From the NCBI RefSeq assembly GCF_004348665.1, contig NZ_SMKM01000024.1:1-42486 (forward strand): a stretch of DNA of 42,486 nucleotides. The letters run 5' to 3'. The notes beneath the pieces were generated by a model. That model was not told the origin of the DNA, made no database searches, and saw only the letters and a list, made by a program, of their open reading frames with translations. Positions 24,220-32,962 of this stretch are shown here, in pieces. Position 1 is the stretch's first letter, and every line of letters begins with the position of its first letter. A program made the position numbers and the translations under genes. This DNA is from Actinomadura sp. GC306 (lineage in GTDB: Bacteria; Actinomycetota; Actinomycetes; Streptosporangiales; Streptosporangiaceae).

Positions 24220-25083
24220 ATGCCTGAGCTACCTGAGGTCGAGGCGCTGGCGGGCTTCCTGCGGGAGCGCGTGGTCGGTCATGCCATCGCCCGGATCGAT
24301 GTTCTCGCGATCTCCGCGCTGAAGACCTACGACCCGCCGGTGACCTCCCTGGGCGGGCTGACCGTCACCGGAGCGTCCCGGCACGGCAAGTTCCTCGACC
24401 TGGACGTCGACGGCCTCCACCTGGTGATCCACCTGGCCCGCGCCGGGTGGCTGCGATGGCGGGACGAGATCCCCGCCAAGCCGCCGCGTCCCGGGGGCAA
24501 GAACCCCCTCGCGGTGCGCGTCCACCTGGACGACGGCTCCGGCTTCGACCTGACCGAGGCCGGGACGAAGAAGGGCCTCGCCGTGTACGTCGTCCGCGAC
24601 CCCGCCGATGTGCCGGGCGTCGCGTCCCTCGGCCCCGACCCGCTGGACGACGCGTTCACCCCCGAGGCGCTCGGCGCGATCGTCGGCGGCAAGCGCACCC
24701 AGATCAAAGGGCTGCTGCGCGACCAGAAGGTCATCGCCGGGATCGGCAACGCCTACTCCGACGAGGTCCTGCACGTCGCGAAGATGTCCCCGTTCAAGAT
24801 CGCCGCGTCGCTGACCGGGGACGACGTCGCGACCCTGCACGAGGCCATCGTCACCACCCTGCGCGACGCGGTCGAGCGCTCGCGCGGGCTCGAAGCCCAA
24901 GATCTCAAGGGCGAGAAGAAGACCGGCCTGCGGGTACACGCCCGCACCGGCCAGAAATGCCTGGTCTGCGGCGACACGATCCGCGAGGTGTCGTTCGCCG
25001 ACTCGTCCCTCCAGTACTGCCCGACCTGCCAGACGGGCGGCAAGCCGCTAGCCGACCGCCGAATGTCCCGCCTCCTCAAGTAA
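24220..25083 (+). CDS. Fpg/Nei family DNA glycosylase
   Basis: 287 residues beginning MPELPEVEALAGFLRERVVG: the N-terminal Pro2 nucleophile and Glu3 are present after Met removal. ASRHGKFLDL gives the conserved Lys. The H2TH region (IKGLLRDQKVIAGIGNAYSD) and the C-terminal zinc finger (CLVCGDTIREVSF ... YCPTCQTGG) are intact. It excises oxidised bases and nicks the abasic site in base-excision repair. It appears monocistronic. Whether it is MutM- or Nei-like is not settled from motifs alone. Confidence 0.93.
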   Translation: MPELPEVEALAGFLRERVVGHAIARIDVLAISALKTYDPPVTSLGGLTVTGASRHGKFLDLDVDGLHLVIHLARAGWLRWRDEIPAKPPRPGGKNPLAVRVHLDDGSGFDLTEAGTKKGLAVYVVRDPADVPGVASLGPDPLDDAFTPEALGAIVGGKRTQIKGLLRDQKVIAGIGNAYSDEVLHVAKMSPFKIAASLTGDDVATLHEAIVTTLRDAVERSRGLEAQDLKGEKKTGLRVHARTGQKCLVCGDTIREVSFADSSLQYCPTCQTGGKPLADRRMSRLLK

Positions 25084-25149
25084 CCGCTTCGCACTCCGAG
25101 GATCGAACGGCACTGCCGGGCCGGAGCCCGCGCGCCGTCCGTCCGGACG

Positions 25150-26019
25150 TTAAGGGAGCGAGAACTCCGTGACCAGGCGGTCGATGTAGGCGGGTGCCAC
25201 GAGACGGATCGTCTCTTCAGCGACGTCGCCCGTGTGCGCTTCGACGGCCAAGTCGGTGCCGGGTGTGTCGGCCCCACCGAAAAGCCGACGTAGAAGTCCG
25301 AATCCTTCGGTTGCGATGGTGCCCATGCGAGGGTCCCCGAAGAGGGAGGTGAAGGTCTCGGCTACTTCACGGATGGGAGCGGTGGCCATGATCCGATAGA
25401 CATCGCCTGCGTCCTTGTTGGTGAGGCGGTCCGGGTGGGTGTGGGCCTTGGCATGACGTTCAGCGATCTTGTACGCCTTGGCGATGAGAAGAGCCGCAGG
25501 GCCGGCGACGTTGGCAGTGACACGGCGCTCATCCGCCGGATCGAGACTCGGGATCACCATTGGGGAGCGATCGACGGCGCAGGCCTCCAGACCGGTGACC
25601 GACCGTGCGGTCATTTTCCCGTGCGGAGGAATCTTGGCGCTCCTGCTTCCGGTCTTCTTCGCGAGAACCTTACCGACCAGGATGTCCAGTTCAATCGGGA
25701 CGTCCTTGCCGTCGACCGGCTCGGGGCGCTCCCACAAACCTGGTTGATTGTCATATTTAAGGGTGAATCCCGCAGTTTGTAGCACTTCGTCGACGAGCGG
25801 TTGATCGTCCAACATGACAGGGTCGAGACACAGATCAGCATCGGAGGTGAAGGGGGCGGCCTGCATTGAGGCGCCGGGCGTACGCAAGTAGACCGCTTGG
25901 GCTCCAACGACGGTGAGAGCGTCCGAATGCGAGCGGAGGGCGGTCAGGCCGTCAAGTAGCACCCGCCGGGAGGCGATGACCAGCTGGTTCCGGTCGAGGC
26001 CCTCAGGGGCCTTGGCCAT
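25150..26019 (-). CDS. AbiEii-type nucleotidyltransferase toxin
   Basis: 289 residues with GGAGGAG before ATG 26019. It has an NTase fold: VVGAQAVYLRTPG as the G-x-A motif, then FTSDADLCLDP as the metal-binding DxD, IELDILVGKV as the third acidic position and a helical C-terminal half including AGPAALLIAKAYKIAERH. AbiEii toxins are NTases that transfer nucleotides, for example to tRNA acceptor ends, and arrest growth in type IV TA systems. The gene follows an AbiEi-like gene by 91 bp in the usual antitoxin-toxin order. Key acidic residues look intact. Confidence 0.82.
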   Translation of the reverse strand: MAKAPEGLDRNQLVIASRRVLLDGLTALRSHSDALTVVGAQAVYLRTPGASMQAAPFTSDADLCLDPVMLDDQPLVDEVLQTAGFTLKYDNQPGLWERPEPVDGKDVPIELDILVGKVLAKKTGSRSAKIPPHGKMTARSVTGLEACAVDRSPMVIPSLDPADERRVTANVAGPAALLIAKAYKIAERHAKAHTHPDRLTNKDAGDVYRIMATAPIREVAETFTSLFGDPRMGTIATEGFGLLRRLFGGADTPGTDLAVEAHTGDVAEETIRLVAPAYIDRLVTEFSLP

Positions 26020-26066
26020 GTCGAACTCCTCCGCTTTCTCCGACCGGCCATGTCCTTACCGGGGCC

Positions 26067-26128
26067 GACCGATTGCTTTCGGTGTTCGATCCTAGGGCTG
26101 AAGGCCCTGATCACGAGGGCAATCGGTC
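26067..26128 (-). promoter_or_regulatory. Intercistronic hairpin in the TA operon
   Basis: GACCGATTGC (26067-26076) is the exact complement of GCAATCGGTC (26119-26128). A second stem, AGGGC/GCCCT, lies inside. The structure includes the antitoxin stop (26111) and ends 47 bp before the toxin ATG. It could act as an attenuator or RNA-processing site that keeps toxin below antitoxin. Role inferred. Confidence 0.6.
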
Positions 26129-27238
26129 CAACCGCCACAGAGACGTGCTTTCCTCCATGTGGCCGAGCACGGCCTCTCCCTCTGCGGGCATCCGGCCGGG
26201 GCCGGAGAGGCAGTCCAAGGCAAGCTGGCTCAAAGCAACTCTGCGGATGCCGTTGTGGTCCGCGGTACGTTCGAACACCACCGGGTCGTGAGCCCGTAGT
26301 AGAAGTACGTCGCCCCCTTTGTCGACCCGCAACAGGCCCAGTTGGTCCCCGACCTCGTCGGGCAGACGCGAACTGCCGGCGGGTAGATAGAACATCAACT
26401 GCCCGCCCACGGCCAAGGGCGCCACCGTCCGTGCGGCATATGTCCCTGTTAGGACGATCCCTTGCTTGGCCTCCTCGGAGAGTGCACGTACCGCCTCGAG
26501 CACCGCTTCGACGCCGTTCGGGGCGACCATACTCACGTAAGAGTTATGCCGCAGCAGCCTGTAATGCTCGGCGCGGGCGCGCAGAAGATGCGCCCAGTCC
26601 ACAGAGGCGATGACCCGGCCGTCACGGCGAATCAGCAGTTGATCCGCCAGTGCATCCAGAAGCCGGGAGACATAGGGAAGGCTGAGACCGGCTGCGTCGG
26701 CGAGCTCCGTAGCGCGGTATGGCGGGGTGACGTCGGCGAGAAGCCGTACAAGACGGCCGGCCTTGACTCCGGCCAGAGTCGCCTTGCCCCTTCCGGTGCT
26801 TCTTGGCCAAGGGGAGCGGTTCGCGCCCTGGGTGTAGATGGTGATGGCCGGCCGCGAGACATGCAGGGACGCGTTGCGGGTGAGGTCGATATAGCCGATG
26901 CGGTGCTCGCGGAGGAGGGTCTGGACACGTGGTGAGATCCAGGGGGCGAACACCACAAGGTTCGTGTAGTCGTTCACCTGTTGCAGCAAGCTCCACTTGG
27001 GCAGTAACTGCTCCTCTACCAGGCGGGCGGAGACGCTCGACCTCAAGTCGATCATCAACTGCGTCAAGACGCTGTCGCCATCCGCCTTCACCTCGACCAG
27101 GGTGTCAAAGGGGTGATCCCCCCTCGCCTCCTGCCTGGGAGCCTGGACGGTGACCTGCCAGTCGGGACCAAGGAGGTCGCGCAAGACTGTCAGCCCTCGC
27201 TGTAGGAGCGAGTCTGGAGTCACGTCGTCGAGGCTCAC
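26111..27238 (-). CDS. AbiEi-family type IV antitoxin / HTH regulator
   Basis: 375 residues from GTG 27238 (product starts MSLDDVTPDSLLQRGLTVLR). The N-terminal third looks like the restriction-endonuclease-like fold common in this family (FDTLVEVKAD, LVVFAPWISPRVQTLLREHR, IGYIDLTRNASLHVS). A winged HTH follows (PPYRATELADAAGLSLPYVS, LLDALADQLLIRRDG). The C-terminal part (HDPVVFERTADHNGIRRVAL, LALDCLSGPGRMPAEGEAVL) is typical of AbiEi-like antitoxins. The ribosome site is weak and the frame is open upstream across the hairpin, so the start is uncertain. AbiEi proteins bind inverted repeats to repress their own operon. Confidence 0.8.
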   Translation of the reverse strand: MSLDDVTPDSLLQRGLTVLRDLLGPDWQVTVQAPRQEARGDHPFDTLVEVKADGDSVLTQLMIDLRSSVSARLVEEQLLPKWSLLQQVNDYTNLVVFAPWISPRVQTLLREHRIGYIDLTRNASLHVSRPAITIYTQGANRSPWPRSTGRGKATLAGVKAGRLVRLLADVTPPYRATELADAAGLSLPYVSRLLDALADQLLIRRDGRVIASVDWAHLLRARAEHYRLLRHNSYVSMVAPNGVEAVLEAVRALSEEAKQGIVLTGTYAARTVAPLAVGGQLMFYLPAGSSRLPDEVGDQLGLLRVDKGGDVLLLRAHDPVVFERTADHNGIRRVALSQLALDCLSGPGRMPAEGEAVLGHMEESTSLWRLDRLPS

Positions 27239-27271
27239 CCTGCCATCTTGGCATGCATGCTCATCCAGCTC

Positions 27272-27340
27272 CAAGCAAACTTGCCTGGATTGCCCACTTG
27301 CCCAACTGAAGCAAGTTGGCAATCCAGGCAAGTTTGCTTG
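27272..27340 (-). promoter_or_regulatory. 69-bp near-perfect inverted repeat upstream of antitoxin
   Basis: Arms of 23 bp (27272-27294 and 27318-27340) are exact complements. After one mismatch the stem continues for 6 bp (ACTTGC/GCAAGT), closing on a 9-base loop. ACTTGCC and its complement recur four times. It begins 34 bp before the antitoxin start. It is either an operator for autoregulation or an mRNA leader hairpin. The sequence is poorer in GC than its surroundings. Confidence 0.8.
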
Positions 27341-27429
27341 CACTGCCCACTTGTCTTTAGCGGGAAACTGGGGAGTCTGGGCAAGGTGCGCGATGGCCGG
27401 GGTGTGGGGCGTAGGGAATGGGGTCGGGG

Positions 27430-27891
27430 TCAGCGGACCTTGGGGACGTCGCCGAAGAGTGGTGCCACCTGGGTCCAGCGGTTCAGTTGGCAGCCGTCCT
27501 GGCGGGTGAACTTCGCGTCGATCTTCTCGCCGTCCCAGGTGCCCTTGACCGTGGCGACCTCCGGGCCGCCGTAGATGTGCGTGCACATTTGGTCCTTGGG
27601 GACGGGCTTGAACGGGTCCTTGGCCTTGGTGAGCGCCGCGCAGGCTTCGGCGGCCTTGGGATGGTCGCCGCCGGGCGGATCGCAGGTCAGGGTCCAGGAC
27701 TCGGCGGGGGCCTGCTCGGAGGCCCGGACCTCGATGGTGAGCGTCTCCGCCGGCGAGCTGGACGGCTGCACGGACGTCGTGCCCGAGGGCTCGGCGGCGG
27801 GGTTTCCGTTGGCCTGTTCGTTGCCGCAGGCGGCCGAGGAGAGGAGCATGGCCAGCCCGGGCGCCACGAAGAGGAGCGTCCGATACCGCAT
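27430..27891 (-). CDS. SSI-like (subtilisin inhibitor-like) lipoprotein
   Basis: 153 residues. The signal MRYRTLLFVAPGLAMLLSSA is followed by an AAC lipobox and an Asn/Ser/Pro linker. The mature domain has the SSI pattern: WTLTCDPPGGDHPKAAEACA, a second Cys (DQMCTHIYGG), GTWDGEKIDAKFTRQDGCQL, and would form two disulphides. SSI proteins block extracellular serine proteases and are normally secreted free; here the protein appears lipid-anchored. The reactive loop is shorter or altered, so inhibition is not certain. No ribosome site is evident. Confidence 0.8.
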   Translation of the reverse strand: MRYRTLLFVAPGLAMLLSSAACGNEQANGNPAAEPSGTTSVQPSSSPAETLTIEVRASEQAPAESWTLTCDPPGGDHPKAAEACAALTKAKDPFKPVPKDQMCTHIYGGPEVATVKGTWDGEKIDAKFTRQDGCQLNRWTQVAPLFGDVPKVR

Positions 27892-27937
27892 GAGTGATTC
27901 GACGCAGGGGTGCCCGGCGCGGTTCCATGGAGGTGTG

Positions 27938-28273
27938 ATGAATTTCGGGGACGACGTGCCGGCCGTGGTAGCCGCTGACGTTCCGCAGGACGCCTACCTG
28001 CTGGACGTGCGGGAGCAGTACGAGTGGGACGCGGGTCACGCCCCCGGCGCGGTCCACATCCCCATGGGCCGCCTCGGCGACCGCGCCGGGGAGGTGCCGC
28101 GCGACCGGGAGGTCTATGTGATCTGCCGGTCCGGGGCCCGTTCGGCGCAGGTGACCGTCGCGCTCAACCAGGCGGGGTGGCTGGCGAAGAACGTCGACGG
28201 CGGGATGAAGGGCTGGGCCGAGGCGGGACGTCCGATGGAGGGCGGCGGGGACGGCCCCCCGCATGTGGCCTGA
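27938..28273 (+). CDS. Rhodanese-domain protein
   Basis: 111 residues with GGAGGT before ATG 27938. Single rhodanese domain: YLLDVREQYEWDAGHAPGAV, then the active-site loop VICRSGARSAQV with the catalytic Cys, and NVDGGMKGWAEAGRPM. It probably transfers sulfane sulfur. It is a stand-alone gene upstream of the histidine kinase, with no sulfur-pathway genes nearby. Confidence 0.92.
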   Translation: MNFGDDVPAVVAADVPQDAYLLDVREQYEWDAGHAPGAVHIPMGRLGDRAGEVPRDREVYVICRSGARSAQVTVALNQAGWLAKNVDGGMKGWAEAGRPMEGGGDGPPHVA

Positions 28274-28397
28274 CGCGCATCCGCGGCGGCCACCAGAGGT
28301 TACTGCACGGTAGCCTTACTAAAAGGTAAGTGTGACGTGGGAACTTTCGGTGCAAGTTACCCCGCGTCGCGCCAGGTCCGGTGGCACGATTGCAGGC

Positions 28398-30401
28398 GTG
28401 CACCACGTCCACGATCCGATCGCGCGCGCCGTCATCGAGAGCGCCGCCGATGCGATCGTGGCCGTCGATCAACGCCACCGTGTCACCGTCTGGAACCCCG
28501 CCGCCGAGCGCATGTTCGGCTGGACGGCCGCCGAGATGGTCGGCCGGGTGCCGCCGATCGTCCCGGACGAGCTGAAGGCCGAGCACAACGCCGTGCAGGA
28601 GCGGCTGCTCACCCGCCCCGCCGGCGAGGGCGAGAGCGGGCAGATCTCGATCGCCACCCGCAGGTTCCACCGCGACGGCCGGCTGATCGACGTGCGGATC
28701 GACACGAGCCTGCTGAAGGACCCGTCCGGCACGCTGCTCGGCTGGGTCGGCGTGTACCACCCGGTGGACGAGGACGAGGTCGTCCAGCACTACATGACCG
28801 AGCGGGCCCGGCTCGTCCGCCGGCTGAACGACATCGTCGCCGACCTGAACGCCGAGCTGGACCTCGCCGTCGTCCTCGACCGGATCACCGGCGCGCTGAT
28901 CGAGCTGACCGGTGCCGACGCGGGCGGGTTCGTGCGGATCGAGGGCGAGCGGCTGCGGCTGGTCAGCATGTCCGGGCTGCCCGAGCACATGCGCGGCAGG
29001 TCCGCGGAGCTGCGGCCGAGCCTGGTGGGGGAGCTGCTGCGGTCCGGCAAGACCGTCAAGCTCGCGACCGGTGAGCGGCGCCTCGGCGACCTGATCTGGT
29101 CGGAGCTGTCCGGCCTGCACACGATCGCGCTCGGCCTGTCCTACCTGCAGAACCGCCCGTACGGCGCGCTCTACGCGCTGTTCTCCGGCCGCAAGGTCGG
29201 GCACACCGAGCTGGAGCTGCTGGAGCTGCTCGCCGGGCACGCGGGCGTCGCGGTCGGCAACGCCGTCGCCTACGCGGAGGTCGTCCGGCAGCGGGCGCAC
29301 GAGCGCGCCGTCATCGACTCCAGCGCGGACGGCATCGCCGTGCTCGACCACGACCTCGTCGTCCGGCAGTGGAACCCGGCCGCGCACACCATCACCGGCA
29401 TCCCGCCGGAGGACGCGATCGGCCGGCCGCTGCCGTTCGACATGCCCGCGCTCGGCGAGATGCTGACGTTCCGGCTGGAGTCGGGGACGTGGCTGAACGT
29501 GCTGGCCGCGGAGATCGAGGAGACCGGCGAGCTGGTCGTCGACTTCCGCGACGTGTCGGAGGCCAAGGCGCTGGAGGAGGCCAAGGACCTCTTCCTCGCC
29601 ACCACCAGCCACGAGCTGCGGACCCCGATCACGGTCGTGCAGGGGTTCGCGTCCACGCTGGTCAACCGGTGGGACGAGATGGCCGACGACGACCGCCGCG
29701 CCGCCGTCGCCACCATCGCCGAGCGCGCGCAGTCGCTCGGCCGCCTCGTCGAGCATCTGCTGCTCGGCTCCCGTGCGGGCGCCGACGAGCTGGCGGTCAC
29801 GATCGAGTCGTTCGACCTGGCACGGGTGCTGACGGGGGTCGTCGCCGGGTTCCGGTCGCTGTCGCCGCTGCACCGCGTCGAGCTGGAGGTCGCCCCTGAC
29901 CTGCCGCACTGCCGGGGGGACGCGATGGCGACCGACATCGTCCTCGGCCAGCTGCTGGAGAACGCGTTCAAGTACTCCCCGGACGGCGGGACGGTCACCG
30001 TCCGGGCGGTCCGCGACGGGTCCGCCATCGTGGTGACGGTCGAGGACGAGGGGATCGGCATCAAGCCCGGCGACCACGAGCGGATCTTCGAGCGGTTCGT
30101 CCAGGGCGAGGCCGGGGACCGGCGGCGGTTCGGCGGGATCGGCCTCGGGCTGTACATCGTCAAACGGCTCACCGAGGCACAGGGCGGCACGATCTCTGCA
30201 CATCCGGCCCATATCGGCAATGGTGATAGATCTCACACCCAGCCGAACGGATGGGGAGGCAGTGGGCCGGCGGCCCCGCCCGCACCGCCCGCGCGGCGCC
30301 AGAGCACCCTGCTCCGCGCCGCCGACGGACGAGGACCCGCAGGTGGCGCCCGGCGCGGCGACGGCACGTGCATGCGGCTGGTCCTCCGCGCCGCCGACTG
30401 A
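28398..30401 (+). CDS. PAS/GAF/PAS sensor histidine kinase with C-terminal insertion
   Basis: 667 residues from GTG 28398; a GTG at 28332 is an alternative. Order: PAS 1 (about 5-120, VTVWNPAAERMFGWTAAEMV), GAF (about 150-295), PAS 2 (about 300-390, VVRQWNPAAHTITGIPPEDA), HisKA with phospho-acceptor His405 (TTSHELRTPITVVQGF) and HATPase (QLLENAFKYSP, VEDEGIGIKPGD, GIGLGLYIVKRL). No membrane segment is seen, so sensing is probably cytoplasmic. About 52 extra residues (30201-30356) split the last strand between GGTISA and GDGTCMRLVL. No response regulator is adjacent. Confidence 0.9.
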   Translation: MHHVHDPIARAVIESAADAIVAVDQRHRVTVWNPAAERMFGWTAAEMVGRVPPIVPDELKAEHNAVQERLLTRPAGEGESGQISIATRRFHRDGRLIDVRIDTSLLKDPSGTLLGWVGVYHPVDEDEVVQHYMTERARLVRRLNDIVADLNAELDLAVVLDRITGALIELTGADAGGFVRIEGERLRLVSMSGLPEHMRGRSAELRPSLVGELLRSGKTVKLATGERRLGDLIWSELSGLHTIALGLSYLQNRPYGALYALFSGRKVGHTELELLELLAGHAGVAVGNAVAYAEVVRQRAHERAVIDSSADGIAVLDHDLVVRQWNPAAHTITGIPPEDAIGRPLPFDMPALGEMLTFRLESGTWLNVLAAEIEETGELVVDFRDVSEAKALEEAKDLFLATTSHELRTPITVVQGFASTLVNRWDEMADDDRRAAVATIAERAQSLGRLVEHLLLGSRAGADELAVTIESFDLARVLTGVVAGFRSLSPLHRVELEVAPDLPHCRGDAMATDIVLGQLLENAFKYSPDGGTVTVRAVRDGSAIVVTVEDEGIGIKPGDHERIFERFVQGEAGDRRRFGGIGLGLYIVKRLTEAQGGTISAHPAHIGNGDRSHTQPNGWGGSGPAAPPAPPARRQSTLLRAADGRGPAGGARRGDGTCMRLVLRAAD

Positions 30402-30705
30402 CGGCCCGCGCGCCGCCGGGCCCCGCCGCGGGCGCTTACCGCGTGGCCAGTCCGTCGCCTGTAGCGCGGTGAGACCGGTGTGACCAGGGCGATCGGCGGC
30501 CTCGATCGGTGGCAGGGTGGGCCTCTGCGGGAAAGTGCGGTGTCCGGGGGGTGTGATGGACGAAACGCGTGCGCCAGGAGTAAGTCCGCCGCCGGGTGGA
30601 TAGATCCTTTGATGGCCGCCGATGGTGACGGGATTCCGATCCGGGGGTGCTCGCCGTGACCCGAAGCGTGATGAGTCGTTGTGCAGGTGGCAGACTGATT
30701 CGTTC
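30402..30705. other. Intergenic stretch without clear gene
   Basis: 304 bp between the histidine kinase and the RsbW-like gene. The first part is very GC-rich with a CGCCGCGGGCG-like repeat. The second part is less GC-rich and probably holds the promoter of the downstream gene. The 235-codon frame begins at 30622, but that part is not protein-like. No RNA gene was recognised. Confidence 0.5.
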
Positions 30706-31329
30706 GTGTTTCCGGTCGGTACCCAAAGGGCATTTCGGTCGTACTGGAAGAGCGATGACGGGAAGCGTCCGAGCAAGCGGAATCTCGGGGAGGTGAGGGC
30801 GTCGAGCGTAGTACTGCTGCCCCACGCACCGTCCAGCGTCGCGGTCGCCCGGCGGCGCCTCAGCTCGGAGCTGATCGACTCGGGCGTCTACGACGCCGTC
30901 GTCGATGACGCGACCGTCATCATCAGCGAGCTCATCAGCAACGCGCTCCGGCATGCCCGGCCGCTGCCGTCCGGCCAGGTCAAGGTGCGCTGGCGGCGCC
31001 TGGAGGACGTCCTCGAACTGGAGGTCAGCGACGGCGGCGCCATGACCGAGCCGCGCCGCGGTCCCGGGACCCTGTCCTCGCTCGGCGGGCGCGGGCTCGG
31101 CATCGTCGAGACGCTGGCCGACGGCTGGGGCGTACGGCACGAGGAGGGCTCCACCACGGTGTGGGCGATCCTGCGGGCGCCCAGCACGTCCGCTGACTGC
31201 GCGGCGCACGCGCCGGACCGCGTGCAGGCCGTCCCCGACCTCTCCGAGTGGCCCGACCTCCTGGACGAGCCGGACGACGGCTTCCACGACCGGAGCCGCA
31301 CGGCCACCAGCAGGGCGTTCCCCGCCTGA
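30706..31329 (+). CDS. RsbW-like ATP-binding protein (HATPase_c)
   Basis: 207 residues from GTG 30706 (product starts [20 protein letters not shown]); the start is uncertain. The GHKL ATPase core is [20 protein letters not shown] (N box), [15 protein letters not shown] (G1) and [18 protein letters not shown] (G2). A C-terminal acidic tail of about 50 residues follows. Probably an anti-sigma kinase or orphan regulator like the one at 8043-8444. A STAS antagonist lies 6.6 kb away (37978), not adjacent. Confidence 0.85.
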   Translation: MFPVGTQRAFRSYWKSDDGKRPSKRNLGEVRASSVVLLPHAPSSVAVARRRLSSELIDSGVYDAVVDDATVIISELISNALRHARPLPSGQVKVRWRRLEDVLELEVSDGGAMTEPRRGPGTLSSLGGRGLGIVETLADGWGVRHEEGSTTVWAILRAPSTSADCAAHAPDRVQAVPDLSEWPDLLDEPDDGFHDRSRTATSRAFPA

Positions 31330-31499
31330 CCGGCCCCCTGCCGCCGATCAGACCTCGTCGCGCGGCAGCGGGCGGGACATGCACCGCGGCCCGCCCCGCC
31401 CGGTCTCCGGCTGGCCGCCGCTGATCCGGATCACCGCGATGCCGGCCGCCTCCAACTGCGACCGGATCGACCGGATCGGCGCTATGTCAGGATTCGTCC

Positions 31500-32726
31500 G
31501 TGACCGGCCGTCCGGCGGCGCTCCCGCTGCATCTCACCTCGGCCACGCTGCTGCGCGTATCGGCCGAGGGCGTCGCGACCGCGCTGGTCCTGACCGTCCA
31601 GGCGCGCACCGGCAACGCCGCCACCGCCGGATACCTGCAGACCGCGATGACGCTCCCGTACGTCCTGAGCGGCCCGCTGATCGGACACGCCTTGGACCGG
31701 GTGGGCCGGCCCCGCCGCGCCGCGGTCGTGCTGGCGCTCGGGTACACCGCCGCGACCGCGGTGCTGCTGGCGATCGCGGGCCGGTCGCCGATCGTCCTCG
31801 CGCTGCTCGTCGCGGCCGTCATCGGCGTCACCGAGCCGATCGTCGTCGCCCTGACCAGCCTGCTGCCGCGGTTCGTCCCGGCGGGGCGGCTGTCCCGGGC
31901 GTACGGGCTGGAGGCGTCCAGCTACAACCTGGCGGGCATCGCGGGCCCCGGCCTCGCCGCCGGGCTCGCCTCCCTCGCGGGCGGCCAGTACGCGGGGGTC
32001 GCCATCATCGCCGTAGGCGCCCTCGGCCTCCTGACACTCCCGCTCCTGCCCTTCCCCGGCCCGCCTCCCAGCACGGACACAGGCCCGCGCCCGGACACCG
32101 GCTGGTTCCGGATGATCACGGGCGGGCTGCTCGTGCTGGCCGAAATACGGGTGCTGCGCGCGCTGACCGTCGCCACGACCCTCGCCTGGATGGGCTTCGG
32201 CGGTGTCGCGGTCACGGCGGTCCTGCTCGCCGAGCACATCGGCGCGGCGCCGAGCGCCGGCGGCCAGCTCCTCGTGGCGCTCGCGATCGGCTCGCTGGCC
32301 GGCTCGCTCGCGTCCAGCCGCTGGCTGACGCCGAAGCACGGCGAACCGGTGATGATCGCCGGGCTCGTCGCGTTCGGCGCGTCGCTGGCCGCCCTCGCGG
32401 CGGCGCCGTCGCTGCCGTGGGCGACGGCGGTGTTCGTCGTCGCGGGCGTCTGCGAGGGGCCGGTGTTCGCCGCCACGCTGATGCTCCGGCAGCGCGAGTC
32501 GCCGCCGGAGCGGCTGGGCCAGGTCAACACCACCGCCGGCAGCCTCAAGATCGGCGCTTCCGCGGTCGGCGCCGCGCTGACCGCCGCGTCCGCCGCGGCG
32601 ATCGGCCCGGTGGGCCTGGTGCTGGCGATCGCCGGCTTCCAGTTCGCGGGCGCCGCCGCAGGGTTCCTGCTGCTGCGCGTTCCCGCAGGTCGAAAACCCG
32701 TCGACGGGACGAAGGACGCTTCGTAG
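31500..32726 (+). CDS. MFS transporter
   Basis: 408 residues from GTG 31500, with about 12 predicted membrane segments. The motif A-like loop is [13 protein letters not shown], and the two six-helix halves are separated by a cytoplasmic loop near residue 190 ([14 protein letters not shown]). Substrate unknown; possibly export, judged from similarity in style to drug:H+ antiporters. No regulator is adjacent. Confidence 0.88.
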   Translation: MTGRPAALPLHLTSATLLRVSAEGVATALVLTVQARTGNAATAGYLQTAMTLPYVLSGPLIGHALDRVGRPRRAAVVLALGYTAATAVLLAIAGRSPIVLALLVAAVIGVTEPIVVALTSLLPRFVPAGRLSRAYGLEASSYNLAGIAGPGLAAGLASLAGGQYAGVAIIAVGALGLLTLPLLPFPGPPPSTDTGPRPDTGWFRMITGGLLVLAEIRVLRALTVATTLAWMGFGGVAVTAVLLAEHIGAAPSAGGQLLVALAIGSLAGSLASSRWLTPKHGEPVMIAGLVAFGASLAALAAAPSLPWATAVFVVAGVCEGPVFAATLMLRQRESPPERLGQVNTTAGSLKIGASAVGAALTAASAAAIGPVGLVLAIAGFQFAGAAAGFLLLRVPAGRKPVDGTKDAS

Positions 32727-32735
32727 TCTGCAGGC

Positions 32736-32858
32736 ATGTTCTTCGCGGCCGGCATCCCGACGCTCGCAGGCGACGCCCTGCTGAGCGCGATGCCGGCCGC
32801 CTTCTCGGCAGTCGCAGCAGCAGCAGCCGTCGTCGCCGACGACGGCGCGCGACGCTGA
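32736..32858 (+). CDS. Possible 40-residue hydrophobic peptide
   Basis: Frame of 40 codons beginning [20 protein letters not shown], with a run of Ala/Val and the end VVADDGARR. Third positions are mostly G or C, as in real genes here. No good ribosome site is seen. It lies 9 bp after the MFS stop and 105 bp before the EF-Tu paralogue, so it could be a leader peptide. No family recognised. Confidence 0.35.
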   Translation: MFFAAGIPTLAGDALLSAMPAAFSAVAAAAAVVADDGARR

Positions 32859-32962
32859 CCCCTCTCCGTCCCACCCTTCCGGAGAACCAGCGGAGGGGGG
32901 TGGTCAGGAATGCGCATGCACGCGCATGGGTTCTCACCGGTCCCACCAGTGAGGACGAGACA

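Noticed and set aside
26111..28264. 717-codon reverse frame extending upstream of the AbiEi-like gene
   Set aside because: The upstream part crosses the inverted repeat and the SSI-like and rhodanese genes in non-coding frames. Only the part from 27238 is protein-like.
28164..30776. 870-codon reverse frame opposite the histidine kinase
   Set aside because: Asp/Arg/Gln-rich antisense shadow of a long GC-rich kinase gene.
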